Below, piece by piece: positions 22,301 to 33,289 of a DNA stretch of 64,000 nt. The translations under genes were made by a program, and so were the position numbers. This DNA is from Symbiodinium natans (lineage: Eukaryota > Sar > Dinophyceae > Suessiales > Symbiodiniaceae): positions 62,001 through 126,000 of the forward strand of contig CAJNDS010002432.1 of assembly GCA_905221605.1 (NCBI GenBank), read 5' to 3'. Under the pieces are notes generated by a model. That model searched no databases, had not been told where the DNA came from, and was given only the letters and a program-made list of their open reading frames with translations. The stretch's first letter is position 1, and each line of letters opens with the position of its first letter.

Positions 22301-22390
22301 CGAACAAGTCTTCGGGGGCACCGCAGCCGAGCCGCGATCGCACTGCTCACCCCCAGCATGCCGAAAAAGTTCGCCGAGGGGTCGCAACTT
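19356..22390 (-). CDS. ATP6V0C: V-type H+-ATPase 16 kDa proteolipid subunit c, multi-exon gene
   Basis: Membrane ring subunit of the vacuolar proton pump. Exons (minus): 22336-~22390 NFFGMLGVSSAI; 22042-22107 VLANLGAAYGTAKSGVGIAN; 21615-21640 VMRPDMVM; 21360-21389 SIIPVVMAG; 21141-21181 LGIYGLITSVIIN; 20993-21003 (11-base micro-exon, tentative, KIH); 20721-20747 SYSGYAHLA; 20114-20150 AGLTVGMSSLAA; 19798-19849 MAIGVVGDAGVRANAQ; 19671-19716 PRLFVGMILILIFAE; 19356-19478 ALGLYGLIVGLVVAS to a TAA stop. Codon phase agrees at every junction. All four helices are covered, and the essential helix-4 glutamate is in IFAE. Donors are GC in eight introns, GA after 19798 and GT after 19671; acceptors are AG, followed by G in nine of ten. 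The start codon and first exon border were not found. The C-terminal tail past VVAS is longer than usual (about 25 residues) and might hide another intron. Confidence 0.95.
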
Positions 22391-22456
22391 GGCCGAGACG
22401 CAGCTAGTGAATCTGCACAAATCGGCACACCTAAAGCAACCCAAGGATCCGACAGG

Positions 22457-22520
22457 AGGCCCAGAGAGGCCCAGAGAGGCCCAGCGAGGCCCAGCGAGGC
22501 CCAGAGAGGCCCAGAGGCCC
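22457..22520. repeat. 10 bp tandem repeat CCCAGAGAGG
   Basis: Six to seven units of CCCAGMGAGG in succession upstream of the first recognised V-ATPase exon. Confidence 0.9.
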
Positions 22521-23940
22521 ACTGAAGCTGAAAACCAATGCCATCATGCAGGGGCTGCGGAGAATGACTTTCAAAATCGGAAAAGAGTCGGGTACAGCCT
22601 CCCCACGAGGCCGCCGCAGGATTTTCTCCACCATCGCTGTCCTCAGCCGACTCCGCGTTTAGCTTTCGGGTTTCTTGAGGGTTGCTTGATGCTGTCCTGG
22701 CGAAAACGATTGACCAAGCTATCTGCCAGAAAGTGCTCAAACGTGTTGGACCAGGGCAGAGACGGCAGTAGGAGTGGGGTCTACGTGCCCCCCGTGTCTA
22801 AGGCCAGTGCTGCGGTGATGCCAAAGCAGGGAACCCGCCCACGGACAAAACGGAGCTACGCTGCACCACGAATTCGCTTACTAATGGAACCTCTGAGCGG
22901 CGTCGGCTGAGAAAGTGGCCAGACCAGCAGACTAGCATGCAAGCTGTCGGTAAAGAGTCCACGACCCGTTTAACTCAGCTGCAAAATAGCTCTTCTTCAA
23001 ACGCTCGGGAAAGAAGAAGCGAAGCGGGATGGTGGATCTCTGGCGACCCTCAAAAGCTTTTGTGCATGTGATCGCACAACTCCCAAGCCCCAAGACAGAG
23101 GTTTTTCTCAAAGCTTTGAAGGGTTTGAAGTGAGGTTTTGGGGCTCTGAGAGGAAATGGCCGGGATGATGAACAAGCATCCTACACTGTCTTACAGTCTA
23201 CAGATTCTACAGCCCCCCGCCACGAAAGGCCCCGAGAGTTTCTTTGTGCCACTCGCCGTGGACTCTTGTATCGCGGGACCGAGGACCGAAACCCGCCTAA
23301 GAGGGCTGACAGTGGCTTAGAGCATGGGATTTCGGCCTTGTTCAGGTTTCGTGCTGAGAGGGATGGGTGATTTAGGATTCAAGCATATTTGTTTAAGTCA
23401 GAAGATCGCGCGAGAAGTCGTCAGCTTGCACGGAACACCGCCAGAGTCCTGGCTCGGTGGCTTGTTCTGGTTGCTTCCAGGGGTTGGCAGAGCTAGGACC
23501 GCATGTGGGGCCGTGAACCCTGAACGCGGACCCGCGCCGGACCTGGCGATGTAGTCGATTTCGCAAGCTGCGCGCACGACCTCCCCGACAGCAAATCTTC
23601 GGGTTTAGGGCTTGAGTCCGGGATGCCTTAAGATGTTTCAAAGAGACGTTGCGCACCTTCAGTTCAGGGCCCTCCAAGCGGAATTGATTCAAGAACTCTC
23701 AACCCGTGATCAACCTTTGACCCCGCAAGTTGAAGGCTATGAGCGCCACGGGCAAACCTGGCAAGAGCACCCGCCCGTCCAACTGAAAGCCCGGAGCACC
23801 GGCTGCACCTATTTGGCCGACAGTAGCTTAAGCAAAAGCTCAAAACATGCATCTAAGCATGACCCACCCTGGCCTCTGTGGCCGCTTCGTCCAGGACGAA
23901 GCCTGTCGACTCCTGGACGAAGGCCTTGGTGAATCAAGGC

Positions 23941-24036
23941 TACTGACAGACTCATTTGGTTCAGGTGCCACGGGTTGCCAGAACATGGACCAACCGCCCC
24001 CCTCCGCCTTCTGTGCCACCTGGGCCATGTCGGGAG
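23941..24036 (-). CDS. Candidate exon, unknown protein
   Basis: AG acceptor at 24037-24038, GC donor at 23940-23939, frame PDMAQVAQKAEGGGWSMFWQ then PVAPEPNESVS. Directly upstream in the same frame, separated only by a TAA, lies a coiled-coil-like stretch RENVQNRENRVRDVEQEVKD. The two cannot be joined by an intron because only about 15 bases separate them, so one may be chance or the stop is a mutation. It may be a downstream exon of the methyltransferase gene or a separate gene. Confidence 0.45.
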
Positions 24037-24627
24037 CTTACCGGCCCAGGTCCTTGACCTCCTGCTCAACATCACGCACCCTGTTCTCCCTGTTCTGCAC
24101 GTTCTCGCGCACTGGTAGTGGCAAGGTGCGCCGAATTTAACTGCTTCTTCTTTGAAGGGCTTTCAGAAACTCGCCCTGCTCTATGCTTTCCTGTTGGACG
24201 GCTTGATGATGCCTTTCGGCACATGTGACGCGAATGTCCGCATCACCTCTTCAGGCTACAGTACAAATATGAACTGCGTTCACAGCCACACCGTTTGACT
24301 GCAGGCTCGCAATTCAACCAACACCTGTTCCACGTGTGCCTGAAGCAGCATGAGCCTGGAGCAACTAACCTCCAGGCTGCTTTTGCCTATCAACCAGATT
24401 TTGCATAATTAAAGGCTACCAGAAACATCGAACCCTCCACCGCTTCTGCCTTACTGGAAACAGAACAGCTCGAATCTGTACAGAATACCAGACGATCAGA
24501 ACTGACTTTGGCGGCAAACGCTCCCCGAAGTGCAATTTAAACTTTTCCAAAACAGTTTGCGTTGTCAGGGTGTGGGAGGGTGCTTTCACAGGCTCATGTC
24601 TACCCTTGCAAATCAACAAAAAGCTGC

Positions 24628-25181
24628 CTGAAACTTTAAACCGAAGGCCCAAGTCCCATTGTACCGCTGTACCGGCAGGCCCTTGCCCGTGAGCACTCTG
24701 GGCGCCACTGCCACGAACTCCGGTCGCGAGAGGCAGTTGACGTGGCCAATGCCCTCCCAGTCGTCGGACCAGGACATCACAAGGCCCTCCAAGCGCTTGG
24801 AGGGTCGGAGTGGGCAGACTCTCCCTTTCCCTTGACTCTCCCGAGTTCCGCTCTTGATACGGCCTGACATAGGACCTGGACCGAAAGCACAAAACGAAAA
24901 CTTCTCTCAATTCCCGAACGCAAAGCCCTGGCCTTCCGAGCATGTCGCTTCAGGTTCGAAAGAAGCGTCGGGGCGTACCTCTTCCACTCCGGCCACTCAA
25001 CTGATCTTGTCGGAACTTTTCTCGCACATAGCTCATGACATCCGAAAGGTCCCGGAATCTTGCGGTTTGACATGATTTCCTGGCTCTGGACAGCGAATCT
25101 GCGGCTAGGCCACTGCTTCGGCACGTGCTCGCCGACCTCCAGGCACAACACCCAGTCAAAGGTACGCCACAAGGTCAGGTC
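24628..25181 (-). CDS. SAM-dependent methyltransferase, three C-terminal exons
   Basis: Exons: 25111-25181 DLTLWRTFDWVLCLEVGEHV then PKQ; 24933-24978 YAPTLLSNLKRHARK; 24628-24786 GLVMSWSDDWEGIGHVNCLS, RPEFVAVAPRVLTGKG, then NGTWAFGLKFQ. Phases agree (2, then 0) and all donors are GC with AG|G acceptors. FDWVLCLEVGEHVP is motif II of class I methyltransferases in the eukaryotic-algal subgroup whose next blocks are a NLxRHA helix and GLVxSW...GxGHVN, all present in order. The glycine-rich SAM-binding motif I exon should lie upstream of 25181 and was not found. Substrate unknown. The third exon could end earlier at ACGG|GC. It lies 2.2 kb upstream of the V-ATPase gene on the same strand. Confidence 0.8.
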
Positions 25182-28100
25182 CTGCCAAGCAAGTGCCGAG
25201 CACCCTGGCGTTGCAGTAGCTAGCTGGCTTGGTCCCAAAAGACACCACAGCAAACCCCATCATATCCCAGAATCGCTTAAATTCCCTTTTGCCAGAATGT
25301 GCAGGAACCTTTGTCTGTGAAGCAGTACTTCAAATACAGGATCCTTGAACACATCCGCTGGTGATTCCTCATAGCACTACTGAGGAATCGGAGCCTTCTA
25401 CAAATTCGATGCCGTGTCGCGCCCCCCCGTCTTATGCATCCCTCTGGCCATTGATGGTCCTGGACAAGGTTCACTTCTTGCACCAGGCCATCCGTGAGCT
25501 CAGCGGCCTGCAGCCCGGAAGACAAGAAATCCGTTCGATCCTTTGAAAGTCTGCATGCCACTGTGTGGTGAGGGCGTTCGGGGCTTTGGGGCGCAGGGCC
25601 TGGATTTCAGCTGAACACACACGCAGAGACATGGCTCATTGACTCTTATTGCTGAATGGTTCTGCGACTACTCTCGTACTGTATGTACATGCCATGGTCA
25701 AGGCACCAAAGAGAGCACGTAGCAGTGTCCCCATTGAAGTCCAGAACCCCAAGGTCCCCTGCTGTCGGACAGGATGTTGTGCTTGGGATTGCATGTAAAG
25801 CGAGTTCTTGTGCGCACTGATCGACACACGCACACAATCTGTTGCAAGTTTAGTGTGTCAATGACCTTGCGCATGCCTATGCACAACACATCACGCAGAA
25901 GCGACTGCAAGGGCGGAACTGGCCAAAATTTGAGTTACCTGGGACGGTCTAGCTGACCAACATGCTCTGCGCTCTCACGTATGCACGGCGCAGGTTACAT
26001 GATGTCCAGAACAATCATTTGCAGGTACAGGTAGTGATCAGACTTCCCCCATCGTGGAAGGTTGGTTGGCACTGGTATCCTCGGCGCCTGCGCCCTCTGG
26101 TCCTTTGGTCTTATGTGCTTGGGATCGTATGTACAGCGTGTCTTTCGTGTGATGAAGGTGAAATGCAGGCTAGGTATTGATGCTAAATGCCTGGCACTCT
26201 TCACACACACACTCTCACACTCACACTCAGACACAGAGACGGCTAGCTCCGGCCTGGTGCGTGCCATCGAAAGCAAAGGCCTCCACAAGACCTGTCTCGT
26301 TAAGCCTTGGCTGCTTTTCGTGGAGGGTTGGCGGGTGTTGACAGACGAGGCCTTGCAGTGCACCCTAACACATTCGATCACTCGTGCCTCCCTACACAAG
26401 CTCACGAACACCAAGAGCACCCGCATGGCTGCCAAGGAGCCACTTGCTGTAGTGACCACCTCAAGGTCGCTTTTGAGAGAAGCGAGGGCGGATCGTCAAA
26501 TGCTCTATTTTTCCGGAAACTCACACTTTTTACAGATATCCAAAAGCAAACAAGTTCTAGCTCGACAAACAGGCTCGTTCCTGCCATTGAACCTTGTGAG
26601 CCTTTCTGACGGTCACATGGGTCACATGTTGAGACATGAGCCTTGCACACCTTCTCTATGCTGATCCTCCCTTCCCTTCCCCAACTCAACTCACCCCGCG
26701 GACTCTTCAAAGGACCGCGCCGCCGGCACCGAAGTCGCCGATGGCCGTTGCTTCCTCAAAGCTGGGCCTGGCACCAGCTTGGCTTGGGCAGGTGCAAGAC
26801 AGATGGTGCGAGATGATGCGAGATGGTGTGCGATGTGTTCGGTTTGATCTGGTTGCGTAAAAGGTCCACACCTCCTAGCAGCAAGTAGCCGGTTGTGGAG
26901 AACGCGCTCGAGCATGACACCCCGCAATTGTTGTTTCTGAAGACGATGGCTTTTTAAAGTTTCTAGTACCTGAGAGGTGGATGGTCACAACCCTCTGAAT
27001 CTGCAAATGACACTCTGTACTTGGACAAGCCGTAAGGCGCCGCCAGGCCGCACACACTGCTCACCAAATTAAGCAGCATCTGCTGCTCCTTTGTGTCACC
27101 TGCGCTTGCACGATCTTGCGCTCTTATGACTATAACTCGACTCTAGTCTGGACTACTAGCTAGTGAAGGCATGCACTGCTGTACTTGACTACACCAAGCT
27201 ACCCGGCGAAGCCCGAAGCACAAGCAAGCGCGCAGGCTCTACTGCCAAACATGGCGCAGAAGTCCACCTTGGCTGTGGCTCGTGGTTTCTCGCACTCTGC
27301 CAAAAAATTGGCAGAACTCCCGCGAAGACAGCGGTTTGCACTTTGCACAAAGGGACATCTTGAGTCAGTCATCTAAGCTCCACCAAAAACACTTTCCAGC
27401 TGCAGGGAGACTTGTATCCTTGTGCTTCCTGCAGAAATCTCCTCTCCGTTCATTTTGGAAATGCGTTGAGGCTCCCGGCGAAGGAGGCCCTTGTCAATGG
27501 CCCACTGACCAAAAACCTCCAAGGGCACCGCGGCCGTAGGGTTTCGTTTGGATTCAGTTTTTGTGAATCACCGGGTCCTGCAACCCAAACCGGCCCCCAA
27601 GGACGCACATCTCGCTAAAACCCCTGTAGGGTCCTGCCACCTCTCTTCTCCCGCCTTCCTCCGGAGGAACTCATAGGTCACGAAGGAGCCTTGCTCATCC
27701 TGCTTGCTTCAGGAGTTCACACAAGCAGCGGCTCTGCCCCACTACCTGTCCGGAAGTGTGGAATGTCAATCCAAACGTTTCTCAAGATGTCAGAGAGGGG
27801 TACCTTCGATTCAAGGTGCCTCATTCACCTCTACAGAGCGGGTGCAAATCAGTCTCCTGGTGGTGTAGGCGCACTGGGCCCTCGCTGGACGACCTGGGAG
27901 ATGTGGAGGAGATGGGCCAGGCTTTCAGCAACGGCTCGCCCTAGGACCCATGGTTGCTGGAAAGGCTGAACTCGCCAAGACGTCACGCTAAACAACTGAA
28001 ACGTTCTGAACGCGGGTACGGCATGCTCAGGTGGCAAGGTCGGATGACAGTCATGCACCAAACATGCGCATTCGAACAGTGAGCGGAAGCATCTCCCGCT

Positions 28101-29386
28101 CGGTAGAAGCCAGAATGCAGCCCACCAGCAGACACTAGCATTCTCAAGCTGCTCTTCTCAGCTCGACGATGATGCTTCATCAACTCGGCAATTATCTTGT
28201 CACACCTCTGTCAGGAGCCTCGAGATCCCCCTAAAACTCTACTCCCTGAGTCTGAAAAAAGCCTTCGTTCGAGTTCAAGGGCCCTGCAACCGACCACCAG
28301 GACGACAGTCAGATCGATGCAAAGCCCTTGTGTAGCTGCTAGACCCTGACCTTGGGGGTATTTTACCGGCCTTTTAAATGCTGTTCGGGTGTTGAAGAGA
28401 CCTTTTGACCACGCCAAGTCGCAGCTCCGCGCCCTCCAGCTCGAGCATGGCCTTGCTGTTGGCGGTTGGCCGATGGCAGCTCGGGCGGTTGTTCTAAGAA
28501 AAGCAGAAAAGCGAAGATACATGCCATTGATGTTCAGCAACTGCGGTGAAACTGGTCACAAGCCGTTAGGATGATGAATCATATAGCAATAAGAGCAGCA
28601 GTATGACATCGAGGCACAACTACGACAGCATTGCTGTTGAACCTGACCCTAACATTTTGTGAGCAAAGCGTTGCTGTGAGAATGAAAACAACAGTTGTCG
28701 AAACAGGGCGCGTTGAATACACAATTCGAGTATGCAAATCATTTACGCTCAAACAGGGCTCCATCTCCAGCCTGGTAGAGGTCCCGCGCATAAGTCTCGA
28801 ACCTGGGTTGCCGTTGAGTCGTTCAAAATGTGCAAAACCTGCAAAACCGCACGTTCTCTAATCCAACCCAAAAAACGCAACTAAAGCCTGATCCCACTCA
28901 GTCGCAACTAGGGGGGCGGACCATAAATGGCTATCAAACATCAGAAACCAGGATGCCAAAATCATCACACGTTCCAAACACTCCAAAATTTCAAACTGTT
29001 CACAGACTCAAAATGTTTCAAACAATGGCATTTTTGAGTTAATGCAGGCTCTGCTGAACAATGTAGCATTGTAGGCTCCAAATGCTGCAACAGACGGCAT
29101 TTCTGACAGCACACAGGTGAATTACAGCTTTTCTGCTTGTCGATCGGCTTCAAACGCTGTGGAATTGCAGCAATTCCGATCGTTCATCCACTCATGCTGT
29201 ACATTGCAGGATTCCTGATTCCTGCAGATGCTATTCCTCACAGTATTTCCGGTTACCCACCGGCTGCAAATAGCAAGTGTGCTATCAACCCCCCCCCCAG
29301 GGAGGGATTGAAGGAATATCAGATCAATTGGTGGCGAGACGTTCGTTCAGGCAAGCTTTGTTTGCATGGCTAAAGAGCAGAGAGTT

Positions 29387-29408
29387 GGGGGGGGGGGGGG
29401 GGGGGGGG
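29387..29408. repeat. Homopolymer G22
   Basis: Twenty-two consecutive G on plus. Confidence 0.97.
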
Positions 29409-29590
29409 CACAGCCCCCTCCCCCTCTGCTCATTTGCAAACAGAGCCCCATCTGCACACTGAGCAAAGCATGAGTCATGGATGCACTGATAGATGGACGA
29501 CATTCTCGCTCGGGTGTTTTGGGCAGCCGGATGCACTCGTTGCAACGACGGAAACCGCTAAACACTATAGGCTCCTGTAGGCTCTAGGCT

Positions 29591-29634
29591 TCTTCCTTCC
29601 TTCCTTCCTTCCTTCCTTCCTTCCTTCCTTCCTC
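29591..29634. repeat. TTCC tetranucleotide microsatellite
   Basis: About ten uninterrupted TTCC units on plus. Confidence 0.97.
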
Positions 29635-32303
29635 CATTTCTTGCAGGTTTTCTTCCTTCGCTATTTCAAGTCGATTACTTCTTTATGTCATTTCTGTCGT
29701 TGTGGTCTTTATTTCTTTCTGTCATGCTTGTTCTGGTTCTTTTGTTTTTCTTTCGTTCTGCAAAATATGGAATTTCTGACTGTTCATAAGCTCCGACTGG
29801 TCCAGAGCACAGCTTTCTGCTGGCTCAGAAGCTACCTATGCTGTAACGCACAGCATCCGTGATGCCTCGCAAGCTCCAAATAATGTGAATGACCAGAATT
29901 ACACTGTTCCCTGAACCAATTTGCTGTTGACGCTTGCTAAATTTGTGCTTGATCTGCGTCGCAGCTCAGTTACTGGCCGCGGTTGCACATTGCACCCCTC
30001 GACTGAGGTCTCTGCCAGCTAAAGACTTTGCTGATCCAGAAGCTGCCGGCCACGAAGCTCTCCTGCAGAGAACTGAAAGAATTGAAGACTGAAGTGCAAT
30101 TGCTGGATGCAGAACTCTTCACTTGCTTGAACATGCGAAAGAACATTGGATGTGTTTACTACGCAAGTCAAACTCAAGTCAGACACCACTAGCTGGCGAG
30201 CGGACTCTTGTGCCCTGCCGCACCTCCACCGATCCTGGGGGAGCACCTCAGGGGAACCCTGACCCCACACCAAAACCTTCGACCTCCGAAGAAGCTTGGC
30301 AGAAGGAAAACTGGTTGGGGGCCTGCGCTTTTGGCGCCGTTTGTCACTCTTTGGGCATTAGGCCCCTTACGGCCTCCTGGCGAGGATGGCTTTTGAACCC
30401 AGAACCCTTTCCAGGAGGGCTTCATGCACCTCGCTTTAAAGCGCCACACGTCGAACTAAAACTCGTAACCGTTGTTATCGGAGACGAATCAAAAAAGGTT
30501 GTAGGTTGGGCCTTGGAGAGTTCGCGTTGCAGAGGCTGCAAGGCCATAGCCAGGAACTGTTAAGGTGTGCACCTCCTTCGGCGGTCACGTCCGGCAGGCT
30601 GTAAGTGCCGAAGGCAAAGCTGTACCTGCCGTCCCCGAGATGGTTTCAAGTCTAAGGAAGAATGAGAATGAGGGTCGAGGGCTCCAAGGGCCGCAAGGAA
30701 CTCAAGGGCTGAGCCCAAGTAGCCATTGGACAATCCTGCCAAATTGACTCATGGACGGCACTGAGTCATGGACGCACTGAACTGTACTGATGCTCGCAGC
30801 TGGTATGGATTCATAGACTCCTTAACCCCGCATCACACATCCTGGACTCAACAAGCCTGTGAGCGCAAGTTTGCATCACCAATCCCTATGAGCAACTATT
30901 GCTCAAGGTTTGGGAATTAGGGCTAGGGAGCCCTACAGCCAATTCCACAGCAACAGTTCGAGCTCGGCGAACAACGCACGTGTTGTTTCCCAAACCAGAA
31001 CAGCTCACGAGTTGACGTTTGAGTTGACGTTCAAGTGGGGGTCCCGTGTAGCTGCTTTCCCCATAGGAACGGCTCAAGGTTTAGTATAAACCCAACAATC
31101 CAAACGCCTCTGAACCGTATATGGTGCCACAACCACAACAAGGGACCCTGATTTACAAGAACAGCCAAGTGAAGCAAGGCTCGCCAAGGTCGAGGCGAAT
31201 TTGATGTTAGAGTTCAGCCTGAAGGTTGCTGCTACGCGAGCCCTGATGCAGAACAGCTTGCCGAAACTAACTGCTCCCTGTACCCAAAAAAGTCCATAAG
31301 CTCAAAATCCGGCTTGCGGGTCAGGGACCCGAATGCGACAGCCCGTGCAAAGCTTGACGTGGGTTGGGGCTTCGTATGCTCGTCTGGCAGCCAGGCGCAC
31401 CACTGCAATGCCAGGTAGTCGACATGGAGTTGCTTCCTCACTCGGCTTTGCTGCTTTGCTTGTTTGTCTGGGGGATTCACCTTTGTAGCGGCTGCTGCTG
31501 TGGAGAATCCCAGAATTCCAAAGGACAAGATCAGCAAGACGATCTACCAAATGCAAAGTTCAACAACAAAGCTGCAGGGAATGCTGCGCATGGGAGGACG
31601 GAAGGACAACTGAAAAAGGGTTGCATAGGGATATCATGACGAAAAACAGGCAACTTGGGGAAGCTTAAGGCTTCACATTCTGGAAGTGAAAGAACCGGAG
31701 AAGCGGTGCAGCACCAGGTTGTGCTGAGGAAGCCCATGGGCACATCGGAGCGCGATCGCGCTCACTGAATCACCCTCCACATTCAGCACATTCAGGGTTT
31801 TAGGTGCTGTTTTGAACTCCGGTGCTTCGTGGCTTCGTGGCTTCGTGGCTTGAGAAGACAAGAAACGCAATGCAACCATGCAGCCAGCCCTCCACGCCGC
31901 GAAGCACCGCGTCGCGTGCGATGGCCTCTTCGCTCCCCTATGCTCCGCTTGTCGTACTTGGATGTACTTGTTGTACTTGGGTTGAGAGGCAACTTAGCCT
32001 GCTGGCAAGGACGGTTGAGTTCTTCACCCCTGGGTCTGAGAGATGAGGCACGAGTTTGCACTGCAACCACCTTGTCAAGCAGACCTCTTGCAAACGTCAC
32101 GCCCGACACAAGAAGGCCTTTAGGCAATGGTGCTGGTCCACCGCCAGTGCCATGATGCGAAAGAAATAGGTCTGCACCTTGTGCTGGGGCTGAGAAGGCT
32201 CGGCTCCTAAGAACACAAGGCAGCCCCCCAACTGCGAGCTGAGCAACTTTGACGACGGGCTTCAGGCCCAAAATCCCTTAGTCGCACCTTTCCAGGCATC
32301 AGC

Positions 32304-33287
32304 CCCCCCAAGGGATGCCGACCTTCGCGGTCATGCGCTCCTCCGAGGTGGCAAGCAGCCAGACCCAGAGCGTCTCCTCTGGCCTCAGACGGGGGCTTCG
32401 GGCTTTTGAGGACTCCAAGCGTGCGCCTTGAAGAACGGGAGTTGACTCTTGCTGACTCTTGCTGTGAGTGTTCGGCCTCTAAGACCTGCAAAAAGACCCC
32501 GACTTCACAGATTCGCCCGGGGCTCAGAGGCCCAGGCATGTGCCGCATCAGCTGCACGTAGACACCCGCCACCCCCATGAAGTCCGAGTGCAGTTTCGCG
32601 AGCTCTTCCCGCAAAACCACCGTTCTGCAACAGGGGAATGCATGTCTCTGGGCAGGCATTCGCCTACAAACACAACCTTAAGAAGGGTCTTCGAGTCTTG
32701 CATTGTCAGTTTGCTATGGTTCTTGCTGAATGTGTTGGAGCCATCGACCAGCCATCCGAGACCCTTCCCTACAATGCCACAATGCCACAATGCACATTAA
32801 CTCTGTCAGCATCCCGGCCGGTTCAAGAGGTAGAAGAGGCGGGTTGAGCAGTCCATCTCAGCAACCTGCGGCGGCATCATGGGTGTCATGGGCGTCATGG
32901 GCGTCATGGGCTGCGGATCTGGAAGAGTTGTCATTGCAACCCCGGCGATGTAACTTCGTGACTTGGCCGAAGGACTCTCTGAGCCTGAACGGCCTTCATA
33001 AGTCCGGGAGAGAGGCCAGATTGTAAACCCGCTTCAAAAAACACAAGCGCCTGGAGAAACTCATCGAGCGTGTGGAGGGGCTCAGACGGCTTGGCATCCT
33101 GTGAGGTCGGTTTTGTGAGCCTTTCGCTCAACTCTTGGGATTTGGCATGCGGGCTTCGCAAGCAGCGCGCCTCTCGCAAGTAGCTGAACAAACTCCAAAG
33201 GAATCCTGCTCCTGAAAGTCACGCCTGCGTCATCAGCTCGCCTGCCACCCATTCCTCGAGCTGTTCTGGCCGGAGGGCCTCGAGGGC
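32304..33287 (-). CDS. Unknown gene, five phase-consistent exons
   Basis: Exons: 33225-33287 ALEALRPEQLEEWVAGELMT; 33051-33170 ARCLRSPHAKSQELSERL ... PLHTLDEFLQ; 32947-32984 AQRVLRPSHEVT; 32538-32624 TVVLREELAKLHSDFMGVAG, VYVQLMRH; 32304-32383 PEETLWVWLLATSEERMTAK, VGIPWG. All acceptors are AG, all donors GC, and codon phases fit across all four junctions (0, 0, 2, 2). The product is a soluble, helix-rich protein; I do not recognise the family. Further exons may follow at about 32.2 kb (VAQLAVG) and 32.15 kb (DLFLSHHGTGGGPAP). Confidence 0.72.
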
Positions 33288-33289
33288 CT

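Larger units (their letters stand above)
25190..32300. other. 7 kb with no confidently supported exon
   Basis: Mixed composition, CA/CT-rich patches near 26.2 kb (ACACTCTCACACTCACAC), the G22 run and TTCC repeat listed separately, and scattered short frames. Weak minus-strand exon-like pieces are AESLAHLLHISQVVQ near 27.90 kb and IDLTVVLVVG near 28.3 kb, both unsupported by neighbours. May contain introns or 5' exons of the methyltransferase gene. Confidence 0.4.

Noticed and set aside
22210-22740. Minus-strand 176-codon frame with GLAGPLWASLGL repeats
   Set aside because: The Leu/Trp/Gly repeat comes from the CCCAGAGAGG minisatellite; only its end overlaps the real V-ATPase exon.
30123-30563. 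146-codon plus-strand frame
   Set aside because: No domain, low-quality composition, no splice or start context, and opposite to the direction of all supported genes.
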